Below are positions 11,178 through 21,718 of a DNA stretch of 64,000 bases, piece after piece; the first letter of the stretch is position 1; each line of letters begins with the position of its first letter. The DNA comes from Orbilia blumenaviensis (taxonomy: Eukaryota > Ascomycota > Orbiliomycetes > Orbiliales > Orbiliaceae). The stretch is from the NCBI GenBank assembly GCA_036872755.1, contig JAVHNS010000002.1, positions 248,001-312,000 of the forward strand. The letters are read 5' to 3'. Under the pieces are notes generated by a model. That model worked only from the letters and a program-made list of their open reading frames with translations, did no database searches and was not told the origin of the DNA. The translations under genes were made by a program, and so were the position numbers.

Positions 11178-14100
11178 TCAATAATTGAAGACCACAAGCG
11201 AAGGATTTAGAGCAAACTATGCGGAGTTAGCTGTGGTCAGGCATGGAGTGTAAGATTCATGGAAATTTATACTTGCCGGTAAAATGAGGTGCCCTCCTAC
11301 CATAGTTGAAAGTGGTATTATTGCGGTAAACTCGTTAATCCGCAAATCAGTGGGCGCAAAACAGCCGCAGTATATCATAAACACTGCAACTGATCCCATA
11401 GTTAGGTACATCCATTTGAATGTTTTCAGGATGCGAGGAACTTCAATCCAGAAATTTGAATCCGCTTTTTCTTTTGCCGTTGCACCCCAAGCCATGTCTA
11501 TGCTAAACATGTGCGCTAAGATAGCTGTATTGATGTGGAATGAGAGTCCGGAGAAAAATATAACGAACATCTTGGTTTGAATTTTAGTAAGGGAATCGAT
11601 GACGATCGGTAGGGATTGAAAAGGTCACTAGTTTGCTGAAAGGGTGTCGATATACTCACAGGCATCCATTTAAAGTTCTCTATCAATGCAAGGGAAAGTG
11701 CCTTCTCACCGAGCCGATAGCGAAGCACTGCTAAGCTTAGGTTTCCCTAAGGATAGTTCAGTAGGAATCTTCGTATAACTAGCAAAATCTAATACGTACC
11801 AGGAAGCTAAAAACCGCGACAAGGGAGAGGAAAACTTTCCAGCTATCAAGGTAAAATGAATCGAAGTATCCATTATACCAACCAAGAAGTGTATAATTCA
11901 GAACCCCAAATGGCAATCCAATTGCTATCGCATAGTAGCTTAGGATGTACCCCAAGACAGATATCTTGGAACAAAGCTGTATATCGCTGGTTAGGAATTG
12001 TATAAAAAGTTTGCTAAATGGACCTCGCCAAAGCCAAGTATAGATGGGATTGAACACTAGTTCATTACACCCATACGCGTATCTAACAATCTGCATCAGT
12101 ACTAATATTGGACCCGCGCGTAGAGTTTTATGGTATGAAATACTTCTCCCATCTGGCGAGCTCGTCATAAATAGTTAAGGATACTCCTTCTTGAAATCCC
12201 TGTAGGCCATGGTATGTTGCAAGCCTAACAACATTTCCGGCTACTTGTAACCGAAGTGCCATATCGAAGTCCTCTGACACATGCGATTCACTCCAATAGT
12301 ATTCCCTATCGCCTGTTCGAAATGCCACACTCTGAACTGCCTGCCAACGGAGAAAAGCATTATGCCCCACGAACTAGTTAAGGGATAAATGTTCTAGTTA
12401 GTATAGTACTGACAGGAGACGATTAGACTTTGGGCCCATGATTTTTGTTGACATGTTTTTGAGGTCCTTTGTCCAATTGTTGTGCTTTACTATGGGAAGG
12501 AGTTTCAACTTCATACTTACTGGTGCAACGTCTCCAGATCCACAAACAAATCTAATCGCCGAGTAGATAAGGTTTGTGAAATAAGTAATTCCATTCTCAA
12601 AGTAGTCCCCGACGACTTGCATAACCCCAGCACTGTGCTGAATTATGGCGACTTCTGGACTTAAAAACATTTCAACCGCCCCATATATCAGGCAATATTC
12701 CGGTACTCGGGTATCACTATCAACGATCAAAATTATTTCACCAACTCTAATGTTCCCCGTAGCCCAGGCCCGAGTGTCCTCTTCAATAACCTTCCTTAAA
12801 GCTTCATCGTATAGGTTTTGTAGATCTTTGCTAGATAAAGACTCATCGTTCGATTCGTGCCTCAATCTAACTAACTCAAAGAGAGTATCCTCAGTTCTGT
12901 TGGAGATTTCGAGGCAGAAATTCATATTTGAGGCTTTCTTGAATTTCCCCGCTCGGAGAAATCCATTATCTCCATGCCCAGGTCTTGCAACCCACCCGAT
13001 GCCGTTATCTCGGTAGTACTCTTTCCGCTCCTCAGCCAGCGCTGAGTCCACTATCTATAGAAATGTAAATATTTATATAGTCAGATTTAAAACTTAAAAA
13101 ACCCTACCCAAAACCCCTCTTTTTTACTAGAACATACCTGCATCCCATCGTCGTTAACAAAAATATTCGCTGTGCCTCCATGAAGTTCATAGTGTGATAT
13201 GGCTTGCTTCAAACTCTGGATTGTGGGCCGTAGAACTGCTTGCAAAGATTCCTTATACACAGGCATCTGAATAGTTATATGGGGAGGATGAAACCCTCTC
13301 TGGAAAGCTTCATCTAAAGATGGCGGTTTCGCAGAATAAAACCGAGAATTCGACGTAGTTGATCGAACAGGACCAACCAGTTGACATAAATCGGTCACTA
13401 TTATGACGAAAAAGAACTACCCAGAAATAGTTAATGTTAGAAATATGTATACTCCACTTATAATGCTTTTATTGGGACCAATTAACTTAATAGCTTGAAG
13501 ACATACCAAGGCTAAAAACCCAGAAAACGGTAATGTTAACGCTAGAGCCATTCGAATGTATTGACCGTCAATGGCGCTCTCAACAACTAGTGTACGTAGA
13601 GCGCCACCAAACAGCAGTATAGTCATAATAAATATCGCAACTCCCGTGTAAACAGAGCTTGTATAAACGGTAGGACGGCTAAGTGACTCCACTGACGCTT
13701 TCTCGATGTCGACATTTTTAATTACTGGTTCTTTCGGCTCCTCAATTGTGGACGCACTAAAACTCCCAACTTTCCACGGCAATTGTGAAGCTGAGGCGTT
13801 CTGCATAGAACATACCGACGACCTGTATGGCACAAGCCCAAAGCCTGCCGAACTCGGGTGCAACCGACCAGTAAGATCCTGGCCCCATAACTACAATCAG
13901 CGCCTCAGTAAGCCATTCTAACTTCACGTCGTACCTCGAGTATGCAAACGTACCAAAGACATCATTTTGGTATTCATTTGTTCAGCATGTTTGAAGATTG
14001 CTCTTGTATCGTCATGCCAAAGCAACACTGCCCTCTCCGCCCGTAGGAAGCAAATATATTGGAACCTTCTTATAATTTTCTCCGTCGAAACTGCAATATC

Positions 14101-14649
14101 ATCTAGAGATTCCAGAATCTGAACTTGGACCCCTTCTCTTGGGAATACCAATTCGGTGTCTCCCTCTGATATTATTTTGAATACACACTCGGTAATTTTA
14201 GATCGCATTACGAATGCAACCTTTACATCCAGCTTTTTTACTGCCTCAAGAACCCTAGTATCGGTGGGCATGGGCTCTGTAGCGTATTCCTGAGGTCTTA
14301 CTCGAACGTAAATAGATGGCACTGCATTTGGGCCAGGCTGCATCCATTGACTCGAGTTAAACTGTTGGCATATATAACCAGCAATCTATCAAAAATTTCC
14401 ATTAGCTCAAAAATACGATATACGTCTTTGTATACGGCTATTTTGAATAAATCAAACGTATTAGGTAGTATCAGTATAAACTCATGTCGATCAGTAGCTT
14501 ACCAGTTGTGAATTTTCCGCATTTCTTTCACTTTTCTGAATATTGAGATTCTCCGGGCTTCTTAAGTGATTTGGCTGAGATTTGGTGGGCTCGGTAGCTT
14601 TAGGGAATATTTCATTGGCGACTATAGAGCCTGATGTATGTGTCTCCAT
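11178..14649 (-). CDS. Membrane glycosyltransferase family 2 (ZtGT2/FgGT2-like)
   Basis: Ten exons splice in perfect phase to 902 residues: 14649-14503, 14385-13954, 13890-13507, 13416-13138, 13054-12521, 12373-12144, 12082-11800, 11746-11660, 11570-11277, 11216-11178. The predicted protein has two N-terminal membrane spans, a processive GT-A domain and several C-terminal spans. Visible motifs are NDDG (about 409), DSDT (about 526, metal/UDP-sugar binding), SEDFD (about 625, catalytic-acid region) and ELARWEKY (about 663, in place of QxxRW). The sequence matches the type 2 glycosyltransferases characterised in Zymoseptoria and Fusarium, needed there for hyphal growth on solid surfaces; it also resembles hyaluronan and cellulose synthases. 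The product polysaccharide is not known for this family. The last intron is GC-AG (donor GCAAGT); using it restores the conserved LNPSLVVFNY terminus. Its GH16 neighbour is divergently oriented. Confidence 0.93.
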
Positions 14650-16978
14650 GTCTATAGGACCCTTTGCCGTGAGGAGGTACTGGTCCGCTAGTCAATGACA
14701 ATGCTATTCAAGCTATTGTAACTACAATCGATTGATCATATAATTAGTTTCCTTCGAAGCTTATTAATAAGGAGGCAGTCTATGCCCTTTTCTCAAAACC
14801 AAACACCCATGTGTTCATGAATACACTTAGTTTTTGAGATAATGAGAAGCACTAAGCGCAATGTTTCTCATCCCGCTCTGCAGATCTGTCCTTGCTGGCT
14901 TCCCATCACAAATAGATCGACCTTCCCGTCCTCAGCTAACAGTTACTAACTACATGATAATCTTAGCGGATACTTTTGCTCAATCTCGGGACGGGTAAGC
15001 TTCGTCCCCTCTACCCTAAATGAATGTTTGTTCACACGACCACAGACCAAATGAATGTTGCAAAAGCAAATCCCTTATGGCTTGGTACCCCAGCTGAGTG
15101 GCTACCACGTACGAGCTCCCAACATACCAATCGGCTGGAGATAACATATGTATATCTTGGCTCTCGATATTTAGTAGCTTGAATTTTAATAACCTCGAAT
15201 CCAGACGGACATGAGTTATTTCAAACTATTAGCGAACCTGTCGTCGAGGTTGTCCCTGGTTCACCAGACCGGGTTGTCCCAGTCTTTTCCGATGACGTTT
15301 TCAGACTAGTAGACCCGTGGAGGCTGCCTCCGAAGAAAACCGTGGGCTGGATGGGACCAGGACTAGGGAACCGGATTCCGTTAGAAATAATGTTTCACAA
15401 AGTGTCTAGGGTGTATGTGTAGGGAGTAGGGATATTCTTTGCGTGTGAAGGAACGGTACGGGCCTGCAAAAATTTACATGTATGTAGGTCTAAAGCTTAA
15501 TTTTTTCATCAATGCAGGTCATATTAATGTACCCGAAGAACGAATATTTTAGTGAAACACTTTATGGCCTCGGAAAAATGATAGGGTTTCCACCGGGCCA
15601 AAAAAAACCAGAGGGAAATTAACGGCCTCGAGTCTAGCCAGGAGGTATCTCGACCGGAGTCTAGCCAGGAGGTATCTCGACCGGAGTCTAGCTGCACGCA
15701 ATCCGTGTAGAAACGGGCGCCTAGGATTCATGGGGCCCAAGAATTTCTTAGATACCTCAGCAGCCTCCCAGTGTACCCTTGTCTGTGTAACCTTGGCTTC
15801 TGTATAAACACGGGATAAGGCGTTTTATACCGCAAGATCACGATAATGCGGCCCGAGTCATCGGTAATCTCCCTTTCCTATTGGGATTCAATAAAGATCC
15901 TTTATAGTGTGTCTAGGAACATCTATATTGAAGCGGAAATACGGCATATGCTCGCCATGTGTCCTCGCTGGTATGTTGTGTAACGACAATCATAGCCACA
16001 CCGTCTGAATCGCTGTGCTACCGACCCCTGGTTCGAGTCATAACAGTACTGAAGGGGGCTGGAGAGTTCAGTTCACACTATCTCTCTGAAATCTTTCTGT
16101 CGCATTCGCACGTGTACTTATCCGTCGGTTGTGAAACAGTTCCCAATTATCTTAGAACGGGATATCGATTCCACGGTCCGCGTGGAAGGCAACAGATTTC
16201 CTTTCGGTGTATCCATCCATCCTAGCCAGCCCATATGGCAGTTGGGGAGAATGATTTCTTACTCCGGGTCGTACTGCATATTCAAATGAAAATAGTAGAT
16301 AACGGAACAGCTTCGTGTGGATAGAGCGGCTACCGGATGTTGGTCCTTATTCAAAGAACGAATGATTACTATCCGATATCAGCTCGGAGTTGCTGGTGCC
16401 TTGATGCCGTTTCTATGGTATCACAATTGGTCAATTAATTGAGATATCGATCCAACACCAACATCCGTGTGCCTCAGGCCAAAACCATGCATAACCATGA
16501 TAGAAGAGCAAACAAATTAATAGACCAACACCGATATGCAACCCCAATTGGCCGGAATCACCCCGAACTGTTCTACTAATAGAAACAGAATGAATTTTTT
16601 GACTGCTCCTGACAGAGACGGACATGAACTTTGCGTAGCATAGTGTGTGTGAATCAGGAGCTCAAGTTCCATAAAAGGATCTCCATATTAGCAACACAAG
16701 AAATTGTTGTAAATTTTGCAAGGTCATATACCTGTTATCTGGTGCACCTATCCTATTCCCGAATGAGGCGAGCTGAAGAACTCTAATACGCCTTTAATAG
16801 GTTTCTAGGATGTTTTTTAAAGGAAAAAAGAAAGAAGCTATGACTTGTATTAGATATCACAACAATAATTTCTCATTCTTATTTCGTAATTACCCCAAGT
16901 TCAACGTTCACAAGCACTTGAAAACCAGGAAAGTATCCCTAGTTCGGGTTACGAACTAGGCGTTTCTGTACTTTCTAG
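14650..16978. other. Divergent intergenic region between GT2 and GH16 genes
   Basis: About 2.3 kb with no well-supported gene, lying between two divergently transcribed genes and therefore holding both promoters. It includes a 27-bp tandem repeat at 15630-15692. The 5' exon of the GH16-like gene may lie near its right end. A 64-codon minus-strand frame (16431-16625) with a hydrophobic stretch is too weak to call. Confidence 0.45.
15630..15692. repeat. 27-bp tandem repeat, 2.3 copies
   Basis: The unit GAGTCTAGCCAGGAGGTATC plus TCGACCG occurs twice without change at 15630-15656 and 15657-15683, followed by nine bases of a third copy. It lies in the shared upstream region of the GT2 and GH16-like genes. 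A regulatory role is possible but unsupported. Confidence 0.9.
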
Positions 16979-18822
16979 GTTAGTTATACATACAGCGTCT
17001 GTAACTTTTGTGTGCCGAAATACTATCCCAGATCATTGCGCCCTGTACTTCCTATTCAAGCTGCGAGGGTACCTGGAATACTTAGTAGTGTCCCATCATT
17101 TTCTAAACTAACCGGAGCAGTTAGAGTTCCTAGCAGGATGTTCCTCCAAAACGAAACAACCCCTCGAACTCAGAGGGCTACCTTCAAAAGCTATAGACTT
17201 CGGGGAGAATATCCCCAACCATGGCTTCAAAGCAAAAAGGTATTTGCCATTTCCGCTCGAGCGCTCCAGTCGCTCAAAAATTCGCTGAGATATTGTTATC
17301 CAAAGCTCCGGTTGATCGATTCTAATATGCGATAGGAAAATTATACCCGTAACAGCAATCTGATTGTATACGGATTCTTTATCGCTGGCCTACTAGTTAG
17401 CGGATATCTGTGCTTTGATGGGTTTCGCAAAGCTAACCGCCGCAACGTTCGTCGACCAAAAGTTGCCCAAACTTCTGAAGAAAGGATTGTGATTGACTCC
17501 GATATATTGTTAGTATTGCTTGGTATTGGATGATAGTTTCCGGACAATAGACACCGATATTTGGCTTCGAGAAGTTCAAATTGATGGATTCGGGTAAGTA
17601 GATAAAAGGCATTTCCAATTCCCTCGATACTGATGAAAACGAAGGGTCGGATCTTTCGACTGGACTACAACCGATGAAGCCAATTCGTATGCTTCTCCTG
17701 ATGGTCTCGTAATCGTGCCCACCCTCACGAACCTTACAACGACTATAACAAACTCCCAAATAATCAACGGATACGGCCTCAACCTCACCACCGCAGGCCT
17801 CTGTACAAGCCCTCGTGACAGTTCATGTGCTGTATCCAGCAATTCAACTCTCGGAAGAATAGTAAACCCTATCCAGTCCGCAAGGCTTTCAACTAAGCTA
17901 TCGAAACAGATTAGATATGGGAGAGTTGAAGTAACCGCCAAGATGCCTAGGGGAGATTGGATCCTATCTTCTGTGAGGCTAATCCCGGTAAATGATACAT
18001 ACGGGGGATGGCCGAGAAGCGGGTCGATAGATATTGTACAAGTACGAGGGAATGATAAAAGTTACCCTGTAGGGGGGCGGGATACCTTCACCTCAACACT
18101 CCACTGGGGTAAAAACCACCTACACTTGCTCGAACAGCCTCACCGGGAAAAAATGTATCACGAACACTAACCGCATAATAACCAGGTGTCTCACGCCTCG
18201 CAGACAGATTCTGGAAAACTACCCGCGGCCGCAAAATCCGTCATACAGACTTTACAAAGGGCTTTCACACCTTCGGTATCGAATGGACCAAAGACTATAT
18301 CTTCACTTATCATAATGGACGTACATATTCAGTCCTTTGGGTTGGGTTCTTACAACAATCGTTATGGAAATTCGGACAGTTTTCAAATAACGGCACGTTG
18401 CACGCAAACCCGTGGGCGAAGTCGGGGAACAACAATGCCCCATTCGACCAACAGTTTTACCTCTCCTTGGGTGTTCAAGTCGGGGCGACCAGTAAGATAT
18501 CCGATAATTGTCTTCAAAGCCAATGGCGAAACCCCACATCGAACTAACAATTTATATACCATGGTGATTAGATGGCTACTTCCCGTAAGTACATCCTTCG
18601 ACCCCCCGCATAGGAGTGCGTCCTAGTTAACCAAATTCTTGGTATAGTGATAGCCGCACGCACAAGCCTTGGATTGATGCCAGTCAACGGGCAGCTGCTG
18701 ACTTTTGGTCAGCAGTCGATACCTGGTATCCGACCTGGGGAGATGGCAACAGCCGGGCAATGGTGGTGCAAAATGTCAAAGTGTGGCAGGAAGGGAAGTG
18801 CTCAGGGAATAAGGTAGCGTAG
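16979..18822 (+). CDS. Membrane-anchored GH16-fold protein lacking catalytic Glu
   Basis: Seven exons were placed by hand: 16979-17239 (5' limit uncertain; first in-frame ATG 17138), 17336-17446, 17514-17593, 17645-18108, 18186-18491, a 13-nt exon 18572-18584, and 18648-18822. All phases fit. The basic cytoplasmic head ends in LRGEYPQPWLQ, then one membrane span (LIVYGFFIAGLLVSGYLCF) anchors it as type II, and a GH16 jellyroll follows. It resembles fungal relatives of beta-glucan-binding proteins: REVQIDGFG, SPDGLVIVPTLT, FHTFGIEW, DTWYPTW. The active-site motif, normally GEIDIxE, reads GSIDIVQ: both glutamates are replaced (Ser codon 18024-18026, Gln codon 18039-18041), while Asp 18030-18032 remains. 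The preceding tryptophan-rich loop is also altered (GDWILSSVRLIP). It probably binds glucan without hydrolysing it. The intact splicing argues against a pseudogene. Confidence 0.82.
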
Positions 18823-19522
18823 CTTTAAATAGCCCGCCATATTCTTGGAACTACGACTAGGTATCTGGATTGATTTTAGTTTGAGCAGTTTGTATTTCTT
18901 TTATTTTTTATTTATATATTTTTTTACAATGTTCAGAACATGTAGTGGAGTAATACTTAATTCTCATCGGCAACTCCTTCCTAGGGCCCTCTAACTAAAT
19001 TTGTTAAACCCTGATGACAAAGCTATATATCAGGGTGATATATCGTTACACGATCGATCTGGGTCACCACGCCTAAATACTACCTTGCTATGCAGGATAT
19101 CGGCATGTAAGCTCGCGTGAGCATGCACACCCGCATTTTATCCCGATTTTATTATAACGTTGTTGGATAGAAAAGTTATTGTTACCGCCGCCACCAAACC
19201 ATAAGCTTGCTAAATGATCAAAAATTTTCTAGGTATCTGGGTGAGCGAAAAGTCACATCCCTTGGGGATGTCTCTTGGGGATGTCTCTTGGGGATGTCTC
19301 GTTTCGGGGTAGGCCAGGCACAGTACTAAATTCGGGTACACGGCGCCAAAGTTGGCCGATCGGGCCATTTCCTCAGATTCTAGCTCCCGTTTTGTCGGCA
19401 TTTAATTTGAACGTTTTCAGCACCGACGCATGACGTTATGTCAGGAGCATGCGCAACCTCAATATTATAAAAGGTACGGCGGGGGACGCCGAATGTAATG
19501 TACCAAATCGCTAGATATCGGC
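18823..19522. other. Intergenic region upstream of the monooxygenase
   Basis: No gene is seen. It contains the T/A-rich 3' flank of the GH16-like gene, a triplicated 13-bp unit at 19261-19299 and the presumed promoter of the FAD monooxygenase. A short TATA-like ATATTATAAAAGG sequence lies near 19460. Confidence 0.5.
19261..19299. repeat. 13-bp tandem repeat, three copies
   Basis: The unit CTTGGGGATGTCT is repeated three times without change, about 225 bp upstream of the monooxygenase start. Such a short G-rich repeat may be a binding-site array or simple slippage; no known factor site is recognised. Confidence 0.9.
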
Positions 19523-21298
19523 ATGATGAACTTCACAATTCAAAAGCCACGAGCGGCTACATTATTAAACTTATTAAAATCAGCATCGGCAGCAAGAAAA
19601 CCTCTTCCGAATTATCTACCCATTGATATCCGCCACCATATCGGACAACCAAGACTGAGACTCGTTTCAACTTGTTGCATCCCCAGAAAACAACACAGGA
19701 ACTTAAGTCGGCCTCTGCCTCCCAGTCGGAGATATTTGCACGAATTCAGCAAAATACCTCTCCACATGGATGCCCAAAACCCCGTTTTAATAGCTGGTGC
19801 GGGCCCTACGGGCTTGATGGCCGCCCTTTGGCTGGCTCGACTCGGTACCCCGTTCCGAATAATTGACAAGCATGCGTTCGCAGCAAGCACATCCAGAGCA
19901 GCTGTGGTCCATGCCCGCACACTCGAGTATTACCGTATGCTCGGGCTCTCGGAGAGAGCACTGGCTGAAGGCCGTATCGTTAGGAACATGGCATTCTTTG
20001 GTAATTTGAAAGAGATTGTGCGACGCGAGTTCAACGAGATTGGACGTGGAAAGTCGAAATTTCCTTTTGTGCTCATGTATCCCCAAGACCTCAATGAACG
20101 GATGATGAGTGAAGAGCTGGAGAAAATGGGGGTAAACATCGAAAGAGAGGTTGAACTCACCGACTTAGAACAGAATGATGAATACGCTACTGTAACTCTA
20201 AAAAACAAGGAGGGAATCGAAGAAAGGTTCAGGGCTTCCTACGTCCTTGGATGTGATGGGGGGCATTCCGCGGTTAGGGCTCATACAAACATCAAGAGCA
20301 CACCGGGGGCATATTCTCAAAGGTTTTTCGTGGCCGATGTGGAAGGGGAGGTATCTGTTGGGCTCGAAAACGTGAACATTTGCTTCAACTCTGACGATTT
20401 TTGCTTGCTCTTCGCAATGCCAAATGGGAGGATCAGACTCGCAGGCTGGGCTCCAGAGGAATCCATAAGCCGAGAATTTAGTTTCTCGGATGTGGCGGAA
20501 TCCGTAAAAAGGAATACAGGAGCAACGGTTAGAAAAGTTCACTGGTTTTCCACGTATACGGTGTACCATGGGGTAGCCGAAACATTCAGAGACCGAAGGG
20601 TATTTATCTGCGGGGACGCCGCTCACGTTCATAGCCCCGTCGGCGGGCAGGGGATGAATACGGGCCTCGGAGATGCCAGCAATATCTCTTGGAAACTTGC
20701 TGCCGTTTTGGCTGGGAAGGCTAATCTGGACATTCTAGACACATATCAGCCCGAGCGGAGACCATTTGCGGAGCGATTAGTCAATACTACCGATAAATCC
20801 TTCAGTATCGCTACTGACAGAGGTTTTATCGGATGGGTGTGGCGAACTATGGTCATGGGAAATATCGCTCCTTTGATTTTTCGCCTTGGATTACTCGATA
20901 ATACCTTGTTCGAAACCGTTTCGCAGATTAGAATCGAGTATAGGGATAGCCCGATCAGCAATGGCAACCGTATTTCTGGGTTATACGCTGGAGATAGACT
21001 TCCTTGGATCAGTTTCGAAAATGGTGTTGACAATTTTGACCAGCTTGGCGCCCTAAACTGGCAAATTCATGTTTATGGAAACTTAGACGGTAACATCAGA
21101 GCACTCGGGCAAGAGAAAAACATTCACATTCATAATTTCCCGTTCAACGAAGATGTCAAGGCCAAAGGAATACCTAAGGACGCTGCTATTCTATTGCGCC
21201 CAGATGGACATATCGGTCAGCTCTTTGAGGGATCCTCGGATGATCAAATTAACCAAATACGGAATTTTCTAGATAGGTGGGGGATTGGTTCATTTTGA
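19523..21298 (+). CDS. FAD-dependent aromatic-ring monooxygenase
   Basis: Single-exon gene of 591 residues in the PF01494 (phenol/p-hydroxybenzoate hydroxylase) group. The dinucleotide fold starts at GAGPTGLMAALWLARLG (about residue 92), with an acidic IIDK at the end of its second strand. The DG motif is LGCDGGHSAVRA, and the FAD-ribityl GD motif is FICGDAAHVHSPVGGQGMN. A C-terminal thioredoxin-like tail, as in phenol hydroxylase relatives, is plausible (AILLRPDGHIG). These enzymes use NAD(P)H and O2 to hydroxylate aromatic substrates; the substrate here is unknown. The first 80 residues are basic, Ser/Arg-rich and lack acidic clusters, like a mitochondrial presequence. An internal Met at residue 82, just before the FAD fold, could give a cytosolic form. 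No biosynthetic cluster surrounds it, so a catabolic or detoxifying role is at least as likely. Confidence 0.92.
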   Translation: MMNFTIQKPRAATLLNLLKSASAARKPLPNYLPIDIRHHIGQPRLRLVSTCCIPRKQHRNLSRPLPPSRRYLHEFSKIPLHMDAQNPVLIAGAGPTGLMAALWLARLGTPFRIIDKHAFAASTSRAAVVHARTLEYYRMLGLSERALAEGRIVRNMAFFGNLKEIVRREFNEIGRGKSKFPFVLMYPQDLNERMMSEELEKMGVNIEREVELTDLEQNDEYATVTLKNKEGIEERFRASYVLGCDGGHSAVRAHTNIKSTPGAYSQRFFVADVEGEVSVGLENVNICFNSDDFCLLFAMPNGRIRLAGWAPEESISREFSFSDVAESVKRNTGATVRKVHWFSTYTVYHGVAETFRDRRVFICGDAAHVHSPVGGQGMNTGLGDASNISWKLAAVLAGKANLDILDTYQPERRPFAERLVNTTDKSFSIATDRGFIGWVWRTMVMGNIAPLIFRLGLLDNTLFETVSQIRIEYRDSPISNGNRISGLYAGDRLPWISFENGVDNFDQLGALNWQIHVYGNLDGNIRALGQEKNIHIHNFPFNEDVKAKGIPKDAAILLRPDGHIGQLFEGSSDDQINQIRNFLDRWGIGSF

Positions 21299-21718
21299 TG
21301 CATTTCTAGTCTTTACACTAGCTAAAGTAGACGAATAAAAGAACGCCATATACTGGGCAATTGGACTGGAGAGTACTAAAAGGCTTGTCTGTAGTCGGGT
21401 ACAGTGTGAACAGGCGGGGAAAATGGGTTAAAGGGAAGGCTCGCTTTAGTAGAGCAGAATTAAAAACGGAGATATTGTTGACGAAGCCTATGGGGTTTGC
21501 ATGAGTGGGGATGCTTAAGAGTGCCGGCTCTTGGGCAATGCATATATATTATGCATCGTCACGAGAAAACGGATAACTAGAACAAGAATTTCAAGTACTG
21601 AACCATTGGCACTTAGCATTAAAGAAAAAAGGGAGGCATCGAAGGCTGAGGAGTAACCTGTTACAGGAACAATGATAGATAACTAGGAGGTAACCTTGGG
21701 GGGTCGAAACCTAGTTGA
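21299..21718. other. Convergent intergenic region
   Basis: Short 3'-to-3' spacer between the monooxygenase and the coiled-coil gene on the other strand. No coding or RNA feature is visible. Confidence 0.6.

Noticed and set aside
13417..13419. In-frame TAG that seems to break the GT2 gene
   Set aside because: It lies at the end of a 90-bp intron (13506-13417) with a GTATGT donor and a TTCTAAC branch site. Removing it joins FSGFLAL to FFFVIIVTDL in phase 0, as in the family's second membrane span.
16005..16045. GGTTCGAGTC sequence resembling a tRNA B box
   Set aside because: No plausible A box or cloverleaf can be drawn around it.
15959..16225. 88-codon plus-strand frame between the GT2 and GH16 genes
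   Set aside because: The translation lacks protein-like motifs and no exon can be attached with matching phase.
16431..16625. 64-codon minus-strand frame with a hydrophobic stretch
   Set aside because: It is a single short frame without flanking exons, family similarity or supporting context; chance is sufficient.
17012..17012. GTG as start of the GH16-like protein
   Set aside because: Non-ATG starts are not expected for this gene. The frame is open back to 16979 just after a TTCTAG acceptor-like site, so an upstream exon or the ATG at 17138 is more likely.
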